Origin: Armadillidium nasatum
Lineage: Eukaryota > Arthropoda > Malacostraca > Isopoda > Armadillidiidae
Direction of reading: 5' to 3'
Assembly: GCA_009176605.1 (NCBI GenBank)
Contig: SEYY01018954.1
Coordinates: 70,001-90,000, forward strand
DNA: 20,000 nt
Of the stretch, positions 1 through 14,383 are shown piece by piece. How positions within the stretch are numbered: the stretch's first letter is position 1; each line of letters begins with the position of its first letter. A program made the position numbers and the translations under genes. A model generated the notes under the pieces. It worked only from the letters and a program-made list of their open reading frames with translations, did no database searches and was not told the DNA's origin.

Positions 1-346
1 CTAAAACTATTAACTCCAATATCCCTAAAATCTTGGGTTCAATCATCTTAACACTAAAGAAAACAAAATGAGGGATATACAGTATGATACTTAAATTTTA
101 CATATTCTCTGTTGATAGAAAAATGATACCTAAAAATAATAGATTTTCCGACAAGAGCTTTATAAAATTCATTTAAACCCAGAAACATCTTTTGTTTCCT
201 AGCAACAAGTGGGCATAACTAAATGTGTGATGATTTGCCACATAAAATGGTGGTCTTTGGGGTTAATTTAGTTTTTTAAGGCTCCTATATCTCAAATAAC
301 AGATCAAGTCACTTTTCTATCAATGAAGCAACATGTTTATACGTAC
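1..346. other. Intron sequence of the minus-strand IQCE-like gene
   Basis: This stretch follows the donor of coding exon 2 (minus strand). It is AT-rich and stop-laden on both strands. I see no further exon with a convincing acceptor and donor, so the next coding exon probably lies outside the window. Confidence 0.5.
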
Positions 347-1348
347 CTCCTGGTAGTATATTTCTGTCTGAATCTTCAGTTCATTTACATAAGATGCTTT
401 ACAGGAGGAATTTAGCTTGGCAATTTCAGTTTCTTTATCTCGAAGAGTAATTTCCAAACGTGCGACTTTTTGTTGAAGTTTTGCAAGAAGCAAAGCTGCA
501 TTTTGAGGCACATTCTATTTAAAATAATAATATAATTAAAAATTAAATTAATAACATTATAACCACCAATGATTATTTATTAATTAACTAATTCTATCAA
601 CAATTAAATTCACTTTTCTTGCAACTTCAACATTTCACTTCTTATCATCCTATGTCACTTGTAATTAAAATAAAAAAATATTCTCCCAAAATGTCAGTTC
701 GAAGTCACATGACAGTCATTAATATACTGGAAAAAAAAATCCTATTTATTAGGTTATTTTACAACCTTATTTGGGTAAGGGTATTTCCAATGATAGTTAT
801 TTATAACAAAAATAATAAAAAAAATGAAAATTTTTTTTGGTATACCAAATAAAATTGATAGTCAGAGAAATGAAATTAGTTTCTCCAATTTAATTTATAT
901 ACAAGTATATAATTTCTATTTAGTAATACTTGTCTTATTAAAAGTTCCAATTTTTTTAATTTTACCTCATTTTACACATATTAACGTGCAAAATTTAATT
1001 GTAAAGAGCTGAGATATTTAATTATAAATACTGCACACTATACAAACTAATAAATTAAGAATAAAAAGATAAAATATAAAATACAATTATTTTAATAAAA
1101 TTCACATTAAAATATTGAATAAATATGGAAAATTTACCAGTTTTTGGTATGGTTTTGGTTAAAAAGAAAAAAAATTTCAGTGCTTTCCTTCAATAATTAC
1201 TATTAGTTAGGAAGCAAATACCGCTGAAACTATCACAAAATAATAGAAAACTAATTTAAAAATACTACTACTACTAATAAAATATACTTACTTGAAACTT
1301 TACATCATTCAGGCTTATAGGAATGTGAGTATTTGCTTTATGTTCCAT
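347..1348 (-). CDS. IQCE-like coiled-coil protein, first two coding exons (partial, runs off left edge)
   Basis: Two phase-0 exons on the minus strand join cleanly. Exon 1 (1348-1292) is 19 codons, beginning MEHKANTH and ending KFQ, followed by donor GTAAGT (1291-1286). Exon 2 (514-347) is 56 codons after acceptor AG (516-515), ending YYQE, followed by donor GTACGT. An in-frame TGA lies 9 bases upstream of the ATG with no AG between them, so this ATG is probably the true start. Exon 2 is a heptad-rich coiled coil (LQQKVARLEI, then ETEIAKL) ending ELKIQTEIYYQE. From memory this matches, in spacing and key residues, the coiled coil of vertebrate IQCE (LKQRILKLEQQ, EEMRIAMETYYEEV). IQCE is a ciliary IQ-motif protein linked to the EVC-EVC2 Hedgehog complex. 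No IQ motif lies in the window because the gene continues leftward. Another coiled-coil protein is possible; the exon structure is more certain than the name. Confidence 0.62.
515..1291 (-). other. Intron 1 of the IQCE-like gene
   Basis: This 777-bp AT-rich intron begins with GTAAGT next to exon 1 and ends with AG next to exon 2. Short plus-strand ORFs inside it are low-complexity and show no recognisable protein. I see no snoRNA-like C/D boxes in it. Confidence 0.6.
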
Positions 1349-2150
1349 ATTAATGCATCATTTTGTGATTTTCAAAAATATTCTTCTGTAAATAATATAC
1401 ACAGTACATATATGAATATCTCAAGAAAAATAAATAAATAAATCTGGGATAATGATTACCAACTTAATATTTATTATAAAAGCACCTCTTTAAAATAATG
1501 TGTCATTAGAATTTTATAATTCCTGGAAATAAACGCTCAATATCTATGCCTAAGTACTACACAAAATATTACTTTCTTTTCAAGGGAATAGTCTTTCAAA
1601 GAATAGATATTTATTAAAAATGCCATAGATAATTAATTACAACTTTGCAAACAATATTAATTTTGCAAAGAAATTTTGAGAAAAGATATACACTCAATTA
1701 GACAATTCCTTATCATCATTTTCAAGAAAATACTAAATCAATTTTCAACAGGAAAAGTTAACTTGCATATCAACTTTTAACCAATAGAAACTCCTTTATT
1801 AAAGTCACCATCTACAAAATAAATTAAGATATATATATAGCCAGATGATAAAGAATGCTATTTTTATTATCTAAATAATGAACTAATCTTAAATATCTCA
1901 TTATATGTAAAGAAATATATATTTCAATAGGTAAGCAATGCATTTATTTTATGCTTGCATCACTATTTAAACTTTTGAATAAAGAATAAAGAAAAGATAA
2001 TTTAATTCTTCCTTATTATAAATTATTAAATTTATTAAAATAATGAAAATTTTCAAGATATACTTTTTCCATTTCATAATCATTATCAGCATTGTCAAAT
2101 TTACAACAATTATCAAAATCATCAAAAAAATTAATAATCATCCCATCTCT

Positions 2151-2153
<3 letters not shown>
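1349..2153. other. 5' flank of the IQCE-like gene, no gene recognised
   Basis: This AT-rich sequence upstream of the minus-strand start codon should contain the 5' UTR and promoter, but I see no clear TATA box, initiator or CpG-rich patch. No ORF with coding character was found on either strand. Confidence 0.4.

Positions 2154-2246
<93 letters not shown>
2154..2246. repeat. (TA)n microsatellite, about 93 bp
   Basis: Uninterrupted alternating TA. One of at least six long (TA)n tracts in the window, all outside exons. Confidence 0.97.
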
Positions 2247-2249
<3 letters not shown>

Positions 2250-3050
2250 AAAATAAAGTATAACTCATGAGTTTAAATGCAAGTTATAAATGCAGGGCAT
2301 AATTGTTTACTTTAATAAAAAATATTAAAGTATTTTATAATATTTCACTCAATATAAGTTTAGGGCCTTCAAATACCATTAAATCAAAGTTTTTATACCC
2401 AACATTACCAACCAAAACCATTAATTTATACTTTCAGTTCGAAACACAAATCTCCTTTCTCAACTTGTACTGCACGTTCTATGCATTGGAAAGTTATCTC
2501 GATAACAAATCAGACCTACTTTAAAAATGTGACGAGAATATTGGAAAACAAACGTGCTCCATTAGGGTCTATAGGACTGTCTTTAATTAATATGTCCATT
2601 TGAAAAACAAAGAATTAACCATTTAACCTCTGCAGTTTCTTAATATCCTGCTAGTATGTAATATATTTACAAACCAATATGGCATGTAATATCTAAATAT
2701 CAATCTAAATATAAAGCTGAGTCATAGGATCTTTTAACATTTTAAGTACTATTTTTGAAAGTTATTTCGTAAATTATGATATAATTTATAACTTTATTCA
2801 TTGATTTACACATAAAGTCATACGCTCATCAACCAGTAGTCAGCTTCTACAGCAGCGTTGCTAGAATTAGAAAATTAAAAAGTAGTTAGATCTATGAATT
2901 TCACAAACACTTCAATGCATTAACTAATCAGATTTAATTCATAAGTAATCAAATTCGTAAAAAATATTTGTTTAATGAATTTTAAGAAAAAATTACTAGC
3001 ACGATTCAGAATCTAAAGAAAATAGAAAACAAATTCCCCCCTGTCCTTTT
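2247..3050. other. AT-rich intergenic stretch, no gene recognised
   Basis: No convincing ORF or RNA gene. The short plus-strand ORF at about 2303-2524 has no recognisable family. Positions 2922-2960 are one copy of a dispersed short repeat whose second copy is at 4922-4957. Confidence 0.5.
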
Positions 3051-3059
3051 CTGCATTTT

Positions 3060-3490
3060 GTGAAAATTGTCAACTCTAATTTTGCTTCTTCCTCCTTCCT
3101 CTTCTATTTTCTTCTAACTGTTCAACTGCGTTTTGACCTTTTAATTAAAACTTAATTCTTTCCTCAAAGTTTTGCGTCTAATTCCACCATAGACAATTCT
3201 GGAGCTATTCCTCCTCCTTCAACCCCCTACAACTCATTTATGCTTAATTTTGAAATTAATTCTAAATGTGTCATCTCCATTCTCTCTGATCATAACACTA
3301 TAAAGGTGCACGGTTCTGATTGTATTCCTCCTACAGTTAACAAAACTTGTGCTTCTGGGCTTTTACTCTGCCTTGGTAAACTATTTCGTCTCTGTCTTTC
3401 TATTTCAATCTTCTATTCTTGCTGGAAGAGTGCGCTCATTCTGCCTTTGCCGAAGAAGGGGCACCTCTCTCAACTACTAGAACCGGATTA
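3060..3490 (+). mobile_element. LINE (Jockey/CR1-type) reverse transcriptase fragment
   Basis: The plus-strand translation around 3180-3485 reads as the early reverse-transcriptase region of a non-LTR retrotransposon. It has a SNSTIDNSG-like segment, then a VHGSDCIPPTVNKTC motif corresponding to the family's KASGPDGIPP-VLK-CA block. That is followed by LGKLFRLCLS, SCWKSALILPLPKKG (family W-K-A-V-P-PKKG) and a stop about where the NYRPI block should follow. The YADD catalytic region is absent. Upstream to about 3060 the reading is blurred by stops. This is a dead, truncated copy; the clade name is uncertain. Confidence 0.75.
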
Positions 3491-3592
3491 ACCATTAGGC
3501 AAGCGAAGTACATGCCTTTGGGCCAGAGCCGCAACACATGCCGTTAGGGCCAACCCAGCCAGGGCCAGTCAAAAATTTATTATACTATTATA

Positions 3593-3792
<200 letters not shown>

Positions 3793-3864
3793 ATATAATA
3801 TATAATAATTATATATATATATATATATTATATTATTATATAATATATATATATATATATTATA

Positions 3865-3911
<47 letters not shown>
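3793..3911. repeat. AT-only tract followed by a 43-base poly-T run
   Basis: Imperfect TA/TTA repeats (3793-3868) lead into an unbroken T run at 3869-3911. A run this long may be the poly-A tail of a minus-strand retroposon, but I see no recognisable body next to it. Confidence 0.85.
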
Positions 3912-3916
<5 letters not shown>

Positions 3917-4157
3917 TTTTATTATATATTAATTTGTATTTTTTAAATTTTATATTTTTATTGTTTATGTGATTTTCCTTTGTTTCAGTGTCTTGATAAT
4001 GGTCATAGCATTGTCTGAATCGTTAACAAAAACTTTAATATATCTTTAAATTCATATGCTGTGAAGCTATGTGGATGGTTGAACAAAACGTTACATTCAA
4101 ATGTCGTTTGATATCCCTCCAGCATGACATGTCAAGAAAAAAGAGGCACACTATTGA

Positions 4158-5330
<1,173 letters not shown>

Positions 5331-5331
5331 A

Positions 5332-5490
5332 GGATAGTGTCACGTGGGAAAGTTTTTCTTTTATTTACGAAATATAGGAAGTATAAGGCCGCCAAAAACT
5401 AACTAATTAGTTACGTTAAAATGGTCAACGGATAGTTCCACGTGGGAAACTTTTCAGTAATTGTTTAGTATAAGGACCTCAGAACTGATT
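5332..5490. repeat. Imperfect tandem direct repeat with CACGTG cores
   Basis: Two copies share the order GGATAGTG/TTCACGTGGGAAA, a T-rich spacer, and then AGTATAAGG followed by an A-rich segment. Copy 1 spans about 5332-5403 and copy 2 about 5430-5490. Copy 2 is about 10 bases shorter in the middle. Each copy carries a CACGTG palindrome (an E-box-type core), which may be incidental. Confidence 0.7.
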
Positions 5491-5813
5491 TTGACCATTT
5501 TTCCAGAGAACACTAAGTGCTTTAAAATGAATATGGTAATACTTTAGTGAAGGGAACCCAAATTTTATTTTCTACTCAGCCTAATTACGAAAGTGGTGTT
5601 TTTTTTTTTTTTTATGGTTAATTGACGAACAAATGATTTTGTAGGAGAATAAAAAATTTTAATTAAAAAAAAAATTTTAAAATAAAAAATCTTTTTCAAT
5701 AATGCAGAAATGCGCACAATGATGTCCTTTAAATGTTGTTAGCACTTGTAGATTAATAGGTTGCTATATTATTTTTTACTTCCCCCTAAAAAAATTTCTT
5801 TTGGTGAATGTAT

Positions 5814-5818
<5 letters not shown>

Positions 5819-5877
<59 letters not shown>
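5819..5877. repeat. (TA)n microsatellite
   Basis: About 59 bp of alternating TA directly abutting the left terminal inverted repeat of the element at 5877-6230. Confidence 0.95.
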
Positions 5878-5879
<2 letters not shown>

Positions 5880-6230
5880 TGGAGATTGTTTCTGAGTTTC
5901 GATATTTTTTATATCGAATATTTTTTTGTCAATATTTATTTTAATCAATATTTTTATACCTATAATTAGCCCTAGGCTACTATGTCGTGCAAAAGTTCTT
6001 GTGTACGTTAGGTCTCTTTTACGGCAAATTCTTGTGTAGGTTAGGCCTCTTTTTACAGCAATTTCGGTAGTTCAGGTTATGATAAGTCAATTAGGTTCTA
6101 GAAAGTAAGTAATAATAATTGTGTGTATGTCTAGTAATAGTACCTCTGGCAACTCTCTTGTTTACGATAGGCTTCTCCAATATTTTCAATTTTTGATTTT
6201 AACAATCTAACTCAGAAACAATCTCCACCT
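5877..6230. mobile_element. MITE-like element with perfect 22-bp terminal inverted repeats
   Basis: The left end (5877-5898, AGGTGGAGATTGTTTCTGAG...) is the exact reverse complement of the right end (6209-6230). The 354-bp element has no ORF and is flanked on both sides by TA-rich DNA, consistent with a TA target site. Inside it, about 5993-6060, is an imperfect tandem duplication of about 33 bp (TTCTTGTGTAC/GGTTAGG, then CTCTTTT). Short length, clean TIRs and no coding capacity fit a non-autonomous Tc1/mariner-like MITE, but the superfamily is inferred only from the TA context. Confidence 0.8.
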
Positions 6231-6259
6231 TTACCATATATATATTATATAATTTATAT

Positions 6260-6300
<41 letters not shown>
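6231..6300. repeat. Interrupted (TA)n tract
   Basis: TA repeats with a few interruptions lie between the two inverted-repeat elements, merging into (GA)n at about 6300. Confidence 0.9.
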
Positions 6301-6306
<6 letters not shown>

Positions 6307-6543
6307 GAGAGAGAGAGAGAGAGTGCAAATTTTATTACCACCACACATGTTAGGGGTATGGGGACAGAGCCCCCTGTAGACAAATGATTGTGTGCTATGC
6401 ATTTACAATTTCATTGCTGTACTGTAATAATGCATATTATAATACAAGTTGCAAATGTATGTCACACGAACGATTATATACAGGGGCAGAGCCCCTGGCC
6501 CATGAGTGGTGGTGATAAAATTTTCACATTCTCTCTCTCTCTC
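6307..6543. mobile_element. GA/CT-ended foldback (MITE-like) element with GGGGC-AGA-GCCCC palindromes
   Basis: The left arm 6307-6344 (GA repeat, then TGCAAATTTTATTACCACCAC) mirrors the right arm 6506-6543 (GTGGTGGTGATAAAATTTT, then CT repeat) with a few mismatches. Inner segments also mirror: ATTGTGTG against CACACGAACG, and TCTACAGGG-type segments on both sides. The right half contains a 17-base hairpin sequence (6481-6497: CAGGGGC, loop AGA, GCCCCTG). The left half has the near-match GGGGACAGAGCCCCC. There is no coding capacity. It may be a palindromic satellite-like MITE of an unidentified family. Confidence 0.78.
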
Positions 6544-6838
6544 ATAAATTTTAACAATTTCCATTTATAGCTTCAACATATATTAAAAGTTATAATAGTA
6601 ACCTTGTAAAAATATTTAAAGGAGAGTTTTATAATTTCAGCAAATGATATTCCGATGTCATAATTATTCTTAGTTTAAAAATTTTTTTTTTTTAAAGTAT
6701 TTTAAATTTTTTTTCTTACAAAATAATTTGTTCATCAATTTACCAAAAAAAAAAAAAACGTTTATTTTTCATAGTTAAGTTGAGAAGGAAAAAAAATTTG
6801 GGGCCCCCGTCACTAAGATTTTACCATGAAGATTAAAC

Positions 6839-8560
6839 AATAAAAACTTCTGGCTAGGCTTATAACTATTATTGATAGCAAATCTATATGTTATACTAAC
6901 AATATTTGTTTAATACAAATTAAGTACTTAGTGTTTTCAGATGTGAATACAATGGGGGAAGGGAGGGAGAAGTATATAACACCTAGATATGTGTATATAG
7001 AATAACTAAATCCATATCTAAACCAATGTGTTTAACAGTGTAGATATGGAGAAAGTTTAATATTAAAAACTGTAGAAAAATATTTCTGATGATAGAGTAG
7101 ATAGTGTAATAATACTATAATAGAATAGTTAGTTTCCTTTAGTGCTTAAAATTAACTTAAATGGTAGTTAAAAAATTAAGAAAGTTTTGTAAGTAATGGA
7201 AAGTAACTAACTGCTCTTCCAGTAAAAGTCCATGGAGTAGGTATATTCTTGAATAACAATGAATTTATTGAAGGGTATTTTAAATTTTCAATTAAAATGT
7301 AGGTAGGTTCAAATTTTAATGAACAAAAGTGGACGTTAACGATATAACTGGTATACAGAAAAAAAAATTTTGATGCTCACAAATTTGATAAATAAAAAAC
7401 ACTTCTGTGAGTAGGAAATGGTAGGAAACATAGTAGAGGAAAAATTTAAAAAGCTACGAGTCTTTCATCCTAACTATGAGAGGGGAAAGAGAAAGGGAGA
7501 AAAATTGTCATGGTCTTGCCAGTTATAAGTATAGATGAAAAAGTGGGTATTATAAAACATGGAAAAGATTCAAGAGAAATTGAATAAGGAAGTGATTATT
7601 CTGATTTTAAGGTAAAGTTTGTTTTTTAAGGGAGAAAGTTTTAAAATTTACAAATTTTTTTTTTTTTTTTTTTTTTTATCCAGTTTTCAATAGTAGACAG
7701 GTGGGGGAGTTTATTTCAAAACATTTATCTGTATTTCAAACCATCAAATTTGTAGTGCTAATATTTCTAATGCAAACTACATTTTTAAGATTTGTTGTAA
7801 TCTCCTCTGAATAACATCAAAAAGGCAAAACATAAAATGTGCAAAAAAAAAAGTATGGCTAATTGGTTCCAGTAACATCCTGTGCTGTTTGAAACTGCAC
7901 TATTCAAGGAATGTAAGCTATATGGAAAATGATGATTGGCTCCAATAATTTTTTTGTCAGCATTTTTTTTTTTTTTTTTTATCATCAATTTATTGTTTTA
8001 ATAATGATTTCCATAATTGAAATAAATAATAAAATGACAAATAAATTTAAAAGCTTTTATTAATGTAGTATTGAACAAAAAAGATTTGTTTTTATTAAAA
8101 AATTGCAATATTAAAGTTTGCACTGGTTTCTTCTTTGGCTCTTCTCTTACAAAACAAGGTTGATCATAATTTAAAAAAATTGAAAATGATAAATAGCACA
8201 ACTTAAATGTAGTGTGGCTAGTTAAATATTGAATACTAAACAATGTGTGTGTAGTGCAGTATCATAAAATACAGGCTATGATAGGAAATATGCTTACTTT
8301 TTTCATGTATAAAAAAATTATTAATTTTAAATTCTATATATTATTAATTAATAATTTGTACTATAGTGGTACTGGACTAATTAAAACTGTACTAAGTAAG
8401 GTATACTGTATATGACAAAAAGAACATTAAAAAAGTTATGGAACCAGTTTAGTATGTCTTAAATATTCGAAATTGTAAAATTTTTGAGAAAACTTTGCCC
8501 AGTTTTAAAAATTTATACATTGTCAGCAGAATGTTCAGTAATATTAAACCAATCAGTAAG
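6839..8560. other. AT-rich intergenic stretch with poly-T runs, no gene recognised
   Basis: No recognisable gene. Poly-T runs occur near 7654-7678 and 7964-7980 and could be tails of minus-strand retroposons, though no body is identified. The minus-strand ORFs 7785-7988 and 7998-8243 are low-complexity and match no family I know. Confidence 0.5.
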
Positions 8561-8564
8561 CTTC

Positions 8565-8930
8565 CTCTTCACCTTCACTCTCGCTCTGCAATTTTCATAA
8601 AAAGAAATTGATCCCATTCAATAATCCTCCTCTTACCTCCCAACCTTCTCTCAATACTGTGAACAATTTCTCCTACATACTCTCTATCATATGCTCTCTC
8701 TAAATCTACAAAGCATGCATATCCTACTTTACCTTTTTCAAGCAACTTCTCACCAATCATCCTTAGTGTAAACACCTGATGTACACATTCCTTACCTTCT
8801 CTAAAACCTCTTGTTCTTCCTCCCAACTCCCCTCATCAATTCTTTCACTTTTGTCACTAATACCCTCCCATAAATCTTCCCTACAACACTCAACATTCTT
8901 ATTCCCCTATAATTTTTGCACATAATAATA
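8565..8930 (-). mobile_element. LINE reverse transcriptase fragment (second lineage), frameshifted
   Basis: The minus-strand translation begins near 8930 with CKNYRGIRMLSVVGKIYGRV (the family's NYRGIS-LS-VGK-Y-R block). It then shifts frame near 8820 into GFREGKECVHQVFTLRMIGEKLL and GYACFVDLERAYD. The last two correspond to the GFR-GRGC-DQ-F-LRQ and F-DLEKAYDRVDR motifs of reverse transcriptases from non-LTR elements common in invertebrates. The invariant F-DLE-AYD is intact, but the C-terminal palm with YADD is missing and later residues are scrambled. Motif style differs from the 3060-3490 fragment, so this is a different lineage. It is defective. Confidence 0.8.
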
Positions 8931-8949
8931 AAATTCTGTGATGTCAGTA

Positions 8950-10096
<1,147 letters not shown>

Positions 10097-10113
10097 AAAA
10101 AAACAAAAAAACA

Positions 10114-11655
<1,542 letters not shown>

Positions 11656-12314
11656 TCAATAGTATTAACTTCAAATTTATATTATAAATTATAATAAGTT
11701 TAAGAATATTAGATCTTTGACCGTCTTTAAAAGAACTTTGATATAAAAGCTAAATTTTTAACTGCAAATTTATCCCACGATTACTTTTTTTTTTTTTCTT
11801 TTTTTGAGTGTTATTGTATGTATATTTAAAATATATATGCATACAAATTGTGTTTTCCTTGTTACCTTTAGTTATTAGAGGAACCAGGTGTTGGATCAAG
11901 ATCAATATTTGTTTGCTTGAATAGTAAATTTTTTTAAGTTGATTTTTTTATGATAATTTTATAAATAATGAAAAGTTTTATATACATAAATTATAAATTT
12001 ATTGTGTCATATTTGTGAGAATTTTCATATCGATCATTGTTTTCAACTTAACCATTATTAGAAATGTTAATTATTATTTTTTTTATTTTTTTTTTTTTAA
12101 GTAATTCAGTTATATTGTAAAATAATTGTTCTCTGGTTTATGAAAATGGTGAGTAAAAATGTTCTCGGACCAAGATAGTTTTTATCAGGATTTTTAGTTC
12201 TTTGATTCATGATTAATGAGAATTGAAGTATTTAATAACTTAGCTTCCTGCTTAAATGGAAATTTTTAATACTGACAGTAAGCAAAGCATTATTTTTTTA
12301 TATATTTGTTATAG
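11656..12314 (+). other. NACA 3' region and gap before the snoRNA host exons
   Basis: This contains the NACA 3' UTR. I find no canonical AATAAA anywhere in it; the nearest AT-rich match is ATAAATAATGAA at about 11960. A GTGAGT donor-like site at 12149 (after GAAAATG) could be the end of an extended NACA last exon or of a first host-gene exon. It would splice to the acceptor at 12314. No other gene is seen. Confidence 0.4.
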
Positions 12315-12529
12315 GAGGAAAAGATGTCTTCATGTAATCTTACGTAATTATATTCTCTTGGGAATGAAGAACCCAACACAAAGGAAGGCTGCATATTTCG
12401 AGGTAAGTGCATACTATGTATATTCAGAAAATCTATTGACATAAGACGTTGAAAACCTTAAGAGTAGCTAGCTACTGTATCATTCAATCATGTTATATAG
12501 TTTAAATCTGTCATAAAAAACACCTAAAA

Positions 12530-13045
12530 CCTTCGTTTTATCCTTAATATCCTTGGCGTTTCTTCTTCTCATGATCTTGAAAGGATCATATTATTTCTCT
12601 TTCAAAACTTCTAAAAGATACTTTGAAAGGATTTTAAAATTTCTTCCCGCTACCCCAATTTGCGCTGTTCATAGGGATGTTAGGCCCCTGTATTGGGTAT
12701 GACTCATCTGCCTGGGGTTCTACAACTCTCTCGGCTCCTTGAAAAGGTGCGATCCTAGGACTCATTTTCTTAAATTATTTCCCTCACTAATCCAGTCACT
12801 TTCTGCCCATCGAATTGTGTAACTATACTATGGCTATTCTAACATACTGCTCTCTACCCTAGTCGTATACCTCCTCCTCTACATAGTCGTAACTCAAAAC
12901 CCAGACTTAATCCCTATACTACATGTACTCTACAGGTTAATTCTGGAACACACTACACTTGTCTACTTCTCTAGTTTCAGACGCGCACACCTCTTCAACT
13001 TCGTGTAACTGAATATGCAGGCCTTTAATAGACCTGGAAAATTTC
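12530..13045 (+). mobile_element. LINE reverse transcriptase C-terminal fragment inserted in host-gene intron
   Basis: Multiply frameshifted translation resembles the C-terminal part of Jockey/CR1-type LINE ORF2. It has a region like the 'L-KAS-KL--LFR-R-YF-P' block (SFKTSKRYFERILKFLPA), SLIQSLSAHRIV (family S-QSLSHRR-V), a segment near FSSFRRAHLFNF (family SFIPRTAHLWN-LP) and LQAFNR just before the end. The composition is more GC-rich than the surrounding intron. It explains why this intron (888 bp) is longer than the next one (386 bp). The fragment is the same general lineage as that at 3060-3490 but covers a different part, and it is dead. Confidence 0.62.
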
Positions 13046-13160
13046 CTAATATAGCTTTTTCTTATACCAGAGAAGATAAATTAATAAATTTTTTAAAGTT
13101 TGAAATGAACTCGCTTGGTCAGTGTTTTCCTCTAAATGTTAATTGTTAATATTCCGCGAA

Positions 13161-13239
13161 GCAAAGATGTTGATTACTATTGGTTCGCAAAAGTATAATT
13201 TATTTTTGTGTGAAATGAAACTTACCTGTATGATTTTCC
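13161..13239 (+). ncRNA. Box C/D snoRNA-like element 1 (A0), degenerate
   Basis: C-like box ATGTTGA (13167-13173), conserved TTGGTTCGCAAAA, C'-like TGTGAAATGAAAC, then ACCTGT directly before a D-like ATGA (13230-13233). The D position is 57 nt before the exon at 13291. Both boxes deviate from consensus (RUGAUGA, CUGA), so this copy may be decayed. Confidence 0.45.
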
Positions 13240-13571
13240 TTTTTTTATTTAGTAAATTTGTTTCACAAATTAAAGTTGATAAATTTTCAGGCATTTGATG
13301 ATGAATATTCCAAGACCGTTAGTGCAGTTCATGGTAAGCTATGAATATTTTTTTTTAATATAGTTTATGCCTTCTCAGGAAATTAATAGAGAGAAGAGAT
13401 ATTATTATAAATTCTCAATGTTATTGTCATCTATTCTTGATTAAGCTAAATAACATGGAGCCAATGTTTTTGGTAAAAGTAGTGTTATAAAAGAATTATA
13501 TTTAAGTTGTCGAATGAGGTTTAACCTCAACAGATAGTAATAAAAAATCTTGATTATTGAAATTATGGAAT

Positions 13572-13659
13572 CTTAAACTGATGAAAAAAAAAAAATTTGA
13601 ATTCCCAGAAATATTTTTTGACTTTTTATTTGAAATAAAACCTGTCAGTCTGATTTTGT
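13572..13659 (+). ncRNA. Box C/D snoRNA-like element 2 (B0)
   Basis: C box CTGATGA (13578-13584), D'-like TTTTTTGAC, C'-like ATTTGAAATAAAAC, and CCTGTCAGT before D box CTGA (13650-13653). A short AAA/TTT terminal stem flanks the boxes. D lies 66 nt before the exon at 13720. It lacks the GGGTTCGC block of its relatives (TTGAATTCCCAG instead), so its first guide region has diverged. Confidence 0.6.
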
Positions 13660-14383
13660 AAAAAATTTATTAAGTAGTTTAAAATGTGAATTTCTTGTAT
13701 ATAATAATTTATATTTCAGATTATCTGGCCTTCAATATGCATTTGTTTATCTTTGAAGTAACCCAATAAGCCATTGGTAAGTTTCTTTACTATGAATGGT
13801 TCATTAACTTTATTAATATATATTTCTATTATAGAATTTGGGGTTGGATTTAATGATAATGGCTGTTTAAAATTTACTCAATGTACATTATCATATTTTA
13901 GTACATGTAGCATACTATAAAATTAATTTTTTTCTTCTGATTTAATTTATTTTTTATTTATTTATTTATTTTTTTTTTTGGTAGCATTTTCCCACCTAAA
14001 TATTTTGTCAAATTAATCCTGAACTTTTATGATTTTAAATTTAATTACAGTATATATAAAATTTAAAGATTACCATATATATATAGTGACAAAGTCTTGT
14101 TTTTGGTCTGTTGAGCTTTTTCATTTTCCTACCTTTGAACTAGGTCTAATTCCAGCTACACTATTCTTAGACGTTCCCTTTAAAAAAGTATGAATGATAC
14201 AAATTTTATAAAGTTAAAATTGTTTTTTTTTTGGTCACAGAGATTTACCTTTTATTTGTTTGTTTAATAAAAAAAAATTGGAGGAAAGTGAAAACCTTTG
14301 TTGTAAAATATTGATAATTTGATTATTAAGATAATCTTGTGTGGTTATCAAAGCCTAATAGTTGTTTGTTTGGATTGTAATAC

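Larger units (their letters stand above)
5522..6838. mobile_element. Long diverged inverted-repeat element enclosing two smaller inverted-repeat elements
   Basis: The left arm (about 5522-5720, possibly to 5745) matches the reverse complement of the right arm (about 6640-6838, possibly from 6595), imperfectly but over roughly 200 bases. Collinear landmarks are ATGGTAA, TTAGTGA-GGG, CCCAAATTTT, TTCT-CTCA, CTTAATTA/CTTAACTA, a T run, then GG-TAATTGACGAACAAAT-ATTTTGTA. Between the arms lie the 22-bp-TIR element (5877-6230) and the GA-ended foldback (6307-6543). No transposase ORF is present. This could be one foldback transposon invaded by others, or two opposed copies of the same repeat. Confidence 0.65.

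Noticed and set aside
12256..12444. 62-codon ORF over the first host-gene exon
   Set aside because: It spans both the acceptor (12314) and the donor (12403) and has no recognisable family; more likely chance within a noncoding exon and flanks.
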